Assembly (NCBI GenBank): GCA_921293015.1
Contig: OV121087.1
Location: forward strand, 632,501-696,500
Direction: 5' to 3'
Length of the DNA stretch: 64,000 nucleotides
From: Phorcus lineatus
Lineage: Eukaryota > Mollusca > Gastropoda > Trochida > Trochidae
Part shown: positions 57,906-64,000 of the stretch, in pieces
Numbering within the stretch: the first letter of the stretch is position 1
Layout: the number at the start of each line of letters is the position of its first letter
Notes under the pieces: generated by a model
Told to the model about the DNA's origin: nothing
Databases searched by the model: none
Seen by the model: only the letters and a program-made list of their open reading frames with translations
Made by a program: the position numbers and the translations under genes

Positions 57906-59879
57906 TCCGTGTGTAAAAATCGATGCGACTTGGAATAAACTTTTCTCAGAACTTTATCTTTTAGGATTTCTGTAGAAGCTGTAACGTGATGTCTAGTAAT
58001 TAGATCGATAAAATAAGTGTGAGAAATATATTTGATCTTTTCTTGGAATTCTTATTTCAGCATTTCGTCTCAAAATGTTGTGAAAAAATCAAATCTATTG
58101 ATATAGATAATAAGAAACTGTCAATCTGTGAGCGATGGTGATTATATTACCAAGCACACTGTCTACAGTGGAAATATTCTAAACATAGCATCATTTTCAA
58201 AATAGTGTCCATTCATTACGTCTCAAAGACATTGAGACTTCATATAAAAATTTGCCCAACGACAAAGACTCGATTCTAAAACAATTTATTGGTAAACTCG
58301 GTTAAATGGAAACATATTTGTTACTTATGACACACATTCAGAGGAGGTCAATAATCTAACCATGTCCATAACAACATCCTTCATTCAAAATTTAGAGTCG
58401 AAACCACGACACCACTACAAATAAACATGAAATATCATCCCTCTCTCAGGTATTTTCCACAATTTAAATAGATTTTGAAAAATTAAAATCAATTCAATTT
58501 TAATGCCTAAAAACTGAATGAAATGAGAAACGACTGGCATAAAAAAATTCGTTAGAATGAATACAGATTTTTCTATGTTAATCTCGTAAGGAATTAATTT
58601 AATTGTTAAAGCCCTTGGTTTATTCTCAGATATCTTTCTTTGAAACACTGCCCAATACTTTTATATTTTTTAAATTTTTCTTCCAGTCTTGACAGCTCCA
58701 ATTTTGGAGAAAATAAAATGGGAAACAAGTAAAAAATATTTTCAAATTTGCATGAGGTTTCAACAGTTTGATCAGTTTCATATCTTTTATAATTAAAAAT
58801 CCTAGTGCAAACCAATATTTTCTGAATATAGATAACGTCACATCGAAATGTATGCCTAACGACCCACTATAAGATACTCTACAATACGATTGACAATCTG
58901 ACAATCTGCAATATGATAACTTTTGTATACATATACAGCCTAAAACGCAAAAGCAGACTATTGATAATCCATATACTGTGTACATGAAATCTCGGAAGTT
59001 ACAACTACATGATATTTCATCCTTTGCCTTCATTTAAAAGATAAAGCGGAAGATATTCCTACTTCGGTCGTTTTAAACAATCAATTTTTCCGTTATTGAA
59101 CAACTGACACTTAATATATTTAACATTCATTTTTGACTTCCGACACCCTAACTATTTCTTTAGTGATTGTAGATTAATTGTAAATAATAATTACTATTTT
59201 GTGACATCAATGGAATGGTTACAAGTGCATATGTCCTTACATGTCATTTTATATACAATTTGAGCACAAACATGCGTGATCATTGTAGGCAGGATCATTG
59301 TCTGTTTAAAGGACATTAGAAAACAAGACGATTAGATTGATAATATCTTAGAAAATAAATACCTACATTTGAGCCGAATATAATGACAATATATGATAAT
59401 ATATTTTAGCCATCTCAATGGGGATAAAATTTTCTCTTACATTATCAACATTTTTACCAATGGGAGTATATCTGATTTTTTGTTAACCATACATCACCTG
59501 TGTTGTAATCTAAACATTTATTTCCGATGCTGAATCAACTTTTGAACATTCAGTTTTGTAATTTCATTTTAATTGTCAGAAAAGAATCGTAGATCATTTG
59601 ATATATCGGGATAACAATATTTCATACAGTTCTTTACCATCTTTTTTGATAGAAGGAAGTTGAGAATAAACTTGCCCGCAAAAAAACCCATAAAAAGTAT
59701 TTCAATATAGAATTCAACTAATTCATCAATATCGATCTTTAGACATTAGACTTAAAAGCAAACCACAAGATTAAAAAAACAGACGAAATGGATTAAAAGA
59801 AAAACTGTTGACTGGATTGTACTTAGATTTTGCATGTAGGTTCATTTCAATTAAAGAATGGTTCTTTTTTTAAAGTTGT
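57906..59879. other. Intergenic DNA, no gene seen
   Basis: AT-rich. The ORFs at 58415-59033 on the minus strand look random (Phe/Ile/Lys-rich, no motif). Confidence 0.35.
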
Positions 59880-60330
59880 GATCTTGATGTTCATGTCAAG
59901 GTCAGAAGAGAATTTCGACATTTTCCCTTTCTTTCAGCGCAATATCTCAATAACCATATGCAGGTTTCTATTACATGTAGTTTTATATTATGAAAACACT
60001 TGACCAAGACCGTGAGGTTGACCGTCACATTATCTTAAAGTTAACAGCGTGGCTTCATACTTTTTAGCATTAAGACCGGCATGTGAAATTAATCAGTCAA
60101 AGATCTCAAAAACCATTCTCTCCACTATCTTAGCCTATAACAGTTATCTCACATTATTTACAAGGTCAAAGCTTCGGAAATCTTCAGCATTGAAACCTGA
60201 CATCATATGTCAAGATCAATTCACTACATCCCCTTCATATATGCAACATCTTTATGGTAAGACGCCAGGCTCAGTCAACTATGGGGACCGTCACATTATT
60301 TTCAAGGTCACAGCCACAGATTTCGCCTCC
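59880..60330 (+). repeat. Imperfect repeat dimer with AAGGTCA and GACCGTCACATTAT motifs
   Basis: GACCGTCACATTAT occurs at ~60019 and ~60287 and TCAAGGTCA occurs in both halves, about 270 bases apart. Such CAAGGTCA-rich repeats are common dispersed elements in mollusc genomes. The ORF at 60049-60360 has no recognisable content. Confidence 0.45.
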
Positions 60331-61234
60331 TACAAAAATAACAAAATTGACTTTATTTGATTGCTAGATGTGGGGCAATTTTCTATATCAACCTTGATGT
60401 TGGGATCATGGAGCATATTTATGGAATAGTTTACCTGGTCATGACAACAAAATAATTCAAGCATAACACATTTATTAAGTCTAAAATAAAATATTGTTGA
60501 TATCCACTGCAACTCGCCATACCAAAAAGTTCGTTTTTAATCTGTCAGAACTTAATACTTAGGCAGAGGTTCAGTCAACTAAATGCATGAAGATTATCAA
60601 TATTTGGAAGAATTTTTCTAACATTTAAAAAGGGTCCGTTATTTCACACAGTCAACTTTGGGAAAAACATTTCTAGCTTCTCCAAAAGGTTTCAAGATTT
60701 GAATTGAAAATAATTGAATCAATGTTTCTTAAACAATAGGGGATTTATATCCATTATACCTTAAAACCTGATAGAATACCAATACTCATTAAATGCATCC
60801 ATCATTGTTAAAGCAAACAATATAAATCGAAGCGATCAGCGATCAGCGAGGGCGTCGTTTTGTTATTTTGGGCCTTGTAGATGTACCTGCTTACCAGTAA
60901 TGTTTGGAATAAAATCTGCTCTAACCCTTGGATATTCGAAAAATTATTTCCTACCCAGGCTTTATATTTCGACAATCTTTTTAATCCATTTGAAATATAC
61001 AATATTATTTCACGATTTGTTACAATGGAGTCGAAGATGATTGTCTTTATTTTCATTACCTCTCTCTTATATTTCAGCTAACAGTTTCTTCTAAATTTAG
61101 ATACCTCAAAAAATCTATTCATACTAGGTACCGATCATTGTCAATATTGAAAATATTAAATTGTTAAAACTGCTTTAAGAAAATCAAATGCTTCAATGAT
61201 GTTGAATTTACGTTTGCTGATGTTACGGTTAAGT

Positions 61235-61580
61235 TTGAAACATTAAAGCTATGTCCATTCCAAAATGAAGTTCCTGCATAAAGACATGCCTTTCTGCAAC
61301 CAAGTTAATGTGCCAGTTTGCAAAACACCTTCAGAGAATTAATTCGGCTCTTATTTACAGGACTTTCATGGCATTTTCATTTTCGACTTTCTATTTGCAA
61401 AAATAAACACAAACATTAAGTCCACCGGTAGCACTTTAATCTACGGTAAATGTAACAACAATCTCAGTATGTGGAACTCATGGAGTGTTCATTTCCTTAG
61501 CTATTTTCACTTGAATTTCAAAAATAATTGGAACTTCCACACAAAAGATACATATGTAAATATTAAGTATTTTGCAACAT
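61235..61580 (+). repeat. Repeat pair R4, right copy
   Basis: Partner of 56570-56900, offset ~4.65-4.69 kb, ~75% identical by eye. Non-coding. Confidence 0.65.
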
Positions 61581-63089
61581 CAACAATTCAATTTTTTGCA
61601 TCGATCAAGTTACATATTTAAGGGCGGTGCTGTTTGATTAATTTAGATGGGAAGAATGTTTATATAACAATGGTTTTGAATGCATTGCACCAAATTACTT
61701 TACTTTAATACGCACTCTATACAGTTGAAATGAATCTTGAACTTTTTAGTCTGCATATTGCCGTCCAACCATTTAAAAATTGCAAACGTGTTTCAACTGT
61801 GAGCTGATATCGATCAATAGAAAAAAAATCATAAACTGAATGATAAGTGTTAATGAATTAAACATCAGCCCTGAAGTAGACGTCTTAGAGTTAAACTTAT
61901 AATTATCAATAGTTTTCATTAATATGCAAACGGTTTCTAATTCAGATTGTGCATTCTACAACTATCTGTTGGTTTAAACTTTACAAAAGTAGACGTAATT
62001 CAATCTTCGTAAAACACTTCAAAGTTTGATTACTTCTCGCTCGTCATCTGATTAAGATCCTAAACATAACATATAACCTTTTACCCTTTTGATACACCAT
62101 CAGGATATTTCATCGTACATATTGACATTTGAATTGGCAGTAGCACATTTTTGTAGATAAATGAAGTGATCTCACGAAATTAAAAGGACTGTGATCTTTT
62201 AAGCTATGGGAATCCATTTACCTACCTCAAATGTTAAAAAGATGTTCCCACGAACATGGTCGCCAGTAGTTTTTGTTATGATCAATGAGATGCTTTGATC
62301 CACTGAAGATTTTGACAAACTGCTTAAGGGGGGTATCTGAATCTTACAAAACCGTGCTCTGATACCATCATATATTTCTTCTTCCGAAATTACTGCTTGT
62401 GGAAACTTTTCATTCTCAAATCTAAGTTAAGACGATATTCTATATAAAGTTAGATGTCATAGTTATTCTTTTATGGTTTATGGGAGATATATACTTAAAA
62501 ATAAATGAATGATGATTAACCTTCATATAACTTCATTACCTATCATTTTATCAAGAATGTGATCATCACCTTAAGGACATGATATTAATGATTTTATCCT
62601 AAGTAGTTTACTTGTATAAGTTATATTGACATTTCAAAATAAATCGAATAAAGTATTTAACAAATATTGTATATCGAGTCATATATCAATATAAAAGTTA
62701 GAAACAGACTATTCAAGTTGTTACGTTTCTTACTTACTAATGAAATATAGCAAAGATGAATGCTTTGAAATAAATAACCCTTTGATGATTTTGTCTTAAA
62801 GAACAACACATACACAAAAAGAAAAACTATCGTCAAGTAGACTTGATTATGACAGGCTGAGTTTTGTATTATGTCAAGATTTCATCTGTTTGTTTGAGGT
62901 GCTTTCCATTGTTGTTCTGGTATGCACTATAAAGTGAAAAACAGCAAAGGAAAATTAACTTTGTGATTTAAATAACAAAACAAACTTGATGAAATATCAA
63001 ACACCAAATATTGCCAACGGTCCCATATCATTCATACATTAAATCAAATCGTTTAAAATCTTAAGTTTTATATCATTTTAACATTTCAA
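61581..63089. other. Intergenic DNA, no gene seen
   Basis: AT-rich, only short ORFs, no recognised repeat. Confidence 0.3.
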
Positions 63090-63480
63090 TTGTCAGAGGA
63101 ATGTCAAGCTTCCAAATCTTCTCAAATTAAGTAAGAGTCCCATGTGGTTTTATGTTGACTGACCATTGACAGACTCAAATGATGCAGGATCATATCAATG
63201 CAAGTGATTGAGAGCATGCCCCATCAATGTAGGAGGATGAACTCTGATCTTACTCATATTTCTCACCGAAATTAAGTGGACACATTTGTATTCAAAATAA
63301 AATAAGTTTCTGTAAAAAGAATTTCAAATTAATTTTCAGAAGAATATGTCAAGTGTTTGCGTGTTTTGAATTGAAAAATTAATGGGCCATAGTATTTTAT
63401 TGCAACAACCACTGACAATGTCATTTGTTGCAGATTTGAAGCAAATCAATTTACATGTGGTAGAAAGGCAATTCCAGGCT
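63090..63480 (+). repeat. Distant relative of the copy A/B unit
   Basis: Aligns in order to 14040-14460 (and 18930-19350). It shares GTCAAGTGTTTGCGTGTT, CATAG(C/T)ATTTTATTGC, GACA(A/T)TGTC and TTTGAA(A/G)CAAATCAATTT. Identity is far lower than between A and B. So the A/B unit contains an older dispersed repeat. Confidence 0.7.
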
Positions 63481-64000
63481 ATTGAATTGATGATCGTTTT
63501 CTTTAAAGGAGACATTAAAGGACTGTCAAAATCGCTGCTTGAGCAAGAGATTTAGGCCAACATTCGAAAGTACATATCCCTCTCGTGTGTTTTGATGTGT
63601 TTTTCAAAATAGAGGAAATCCTGATATTTGGTATCAATGTGTTAATGTTATATTTAGAAGTAAGAGACAACAGAGAACATGTTTGCATTAATTAAATGCC
63701 ATCACATGCATTAGAAGTAAATGTATTTGTGAAATCATATCTCTTAATATCCATTAATGTCTCGGCATTGTCAGTATCATTTCACTTAATTAAATTTTTT
63801 TTATAGTTCTGATGTTTCCATATTGTAAGTATTGAACTACTTCCGTATTAAAATCTTAAACCTTTTTTCCAACTAATTCAACTGCTCTACTTCTTCACTT
63901 TAAGATAATTTAGCGGCTGCAACCAATTAAGATTAGATTAACAAACCATTTGTATGAATGAGACACTCTATGAGGTGTTGGACACATGACTTCAGCGATC
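63481..64000. other. Intergenic DNA to the window edge, no gene seen
   Basis: AT-rich sequence without convincing ORFs or repeats. Confidence 0.3.

Noticed and set aside
1..64000. CRISPR arrays, rRNA or tRNA genes
   Set aside because: No regular repeat-spacer array, no rRNA-like sequence and no tRNA cloverleaf was found; the DNA is eukaryotic.

Overview
The window looks like AT-rich, non-coding-dominated DNA from an invertebrate animal, most likely a mollusc and probably a bivalve. The reasons are an intron-split gene with GT/AG boundaries encoding a fibrinogen-related domain (FReD), a tyrosine-recombinase (DIRS/PAT-type) retrotransposon, several LINE 3' ends, Tc1/mariner elements and mollusc-style dispersed repeats. 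Nothing looks bacterial: there are no operons, no ribosome binding sites and no long intact ORFs. Species assignment is inference.

Region by region. At 1-2.8 kb lies the 3' part of a FReD (ficolin/FREP-like) gene on the plus strand. Three exons (819-915, 1667-1828, 2492-2733) join in frame and end at a normal stop; upstream exons are off-window or not visible. The intron between the first two holds an antisense 179-bp LTR (1258-1436) with an 18-nt tRNA-Lys-type primer binding site beside it. At 4.67-5.74 kb there is a 396-bp MITE, and just after it a 5'-truncated LINE with a 15-bp target-site duplication. At 6.2-10.2 kb there is a decayed minus-strand DIRS/PAT-like retrotransposon (gag zinc knuckle, RT/RNase H, tyrosine recombinase) between two ~340-bp direct repeats. 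At 11.2-12.0 kb a LINE C-terminus carries a 9-unit, 46-bp minisatellite made from its own coding sequence.

From 12.8 to 25.9 kb the sequence consists of two successive duplications. Copies A (12791-16678) and B (17665-19721) of a ~2.06-kb unit differ chiefly by a 1.6-kb Tc1-type insertion and a 191-bp indel. A second Tc1-like transposase fragment (19742-20476) overlaps the start of a near-identical 2785-bp tandem duplication (20335-23104 and 23120-25889), whose junction holds a short templated filler.

From 26 to 64 kb I recognise no functional gene. It holds diverged low-copy repeats, including a 1.9-kb structure with ~400-bp inverted arms (29.67-31.54 kb), three copies of a ~280-bp sequence spaced ~3.4 kb apart, repeat pairs at 54.7/57.7 kb and 56.6/61.2 kb, and a distant relative of the A/B unit at 63.1-63.5 kb. 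The most striking item is a 1705-bp element at 42874-44578 with perfect 21-bp terminal inverted repeats and a 10-bp target-site duplication. It carries a small ORF with a strong Kozak context.

The only gene likely to be working for the host is the FReD gene, a secreted lectin-like immune recognition family. Nearly everything else is mobile DNA, its relics, or duplications seeded in it.
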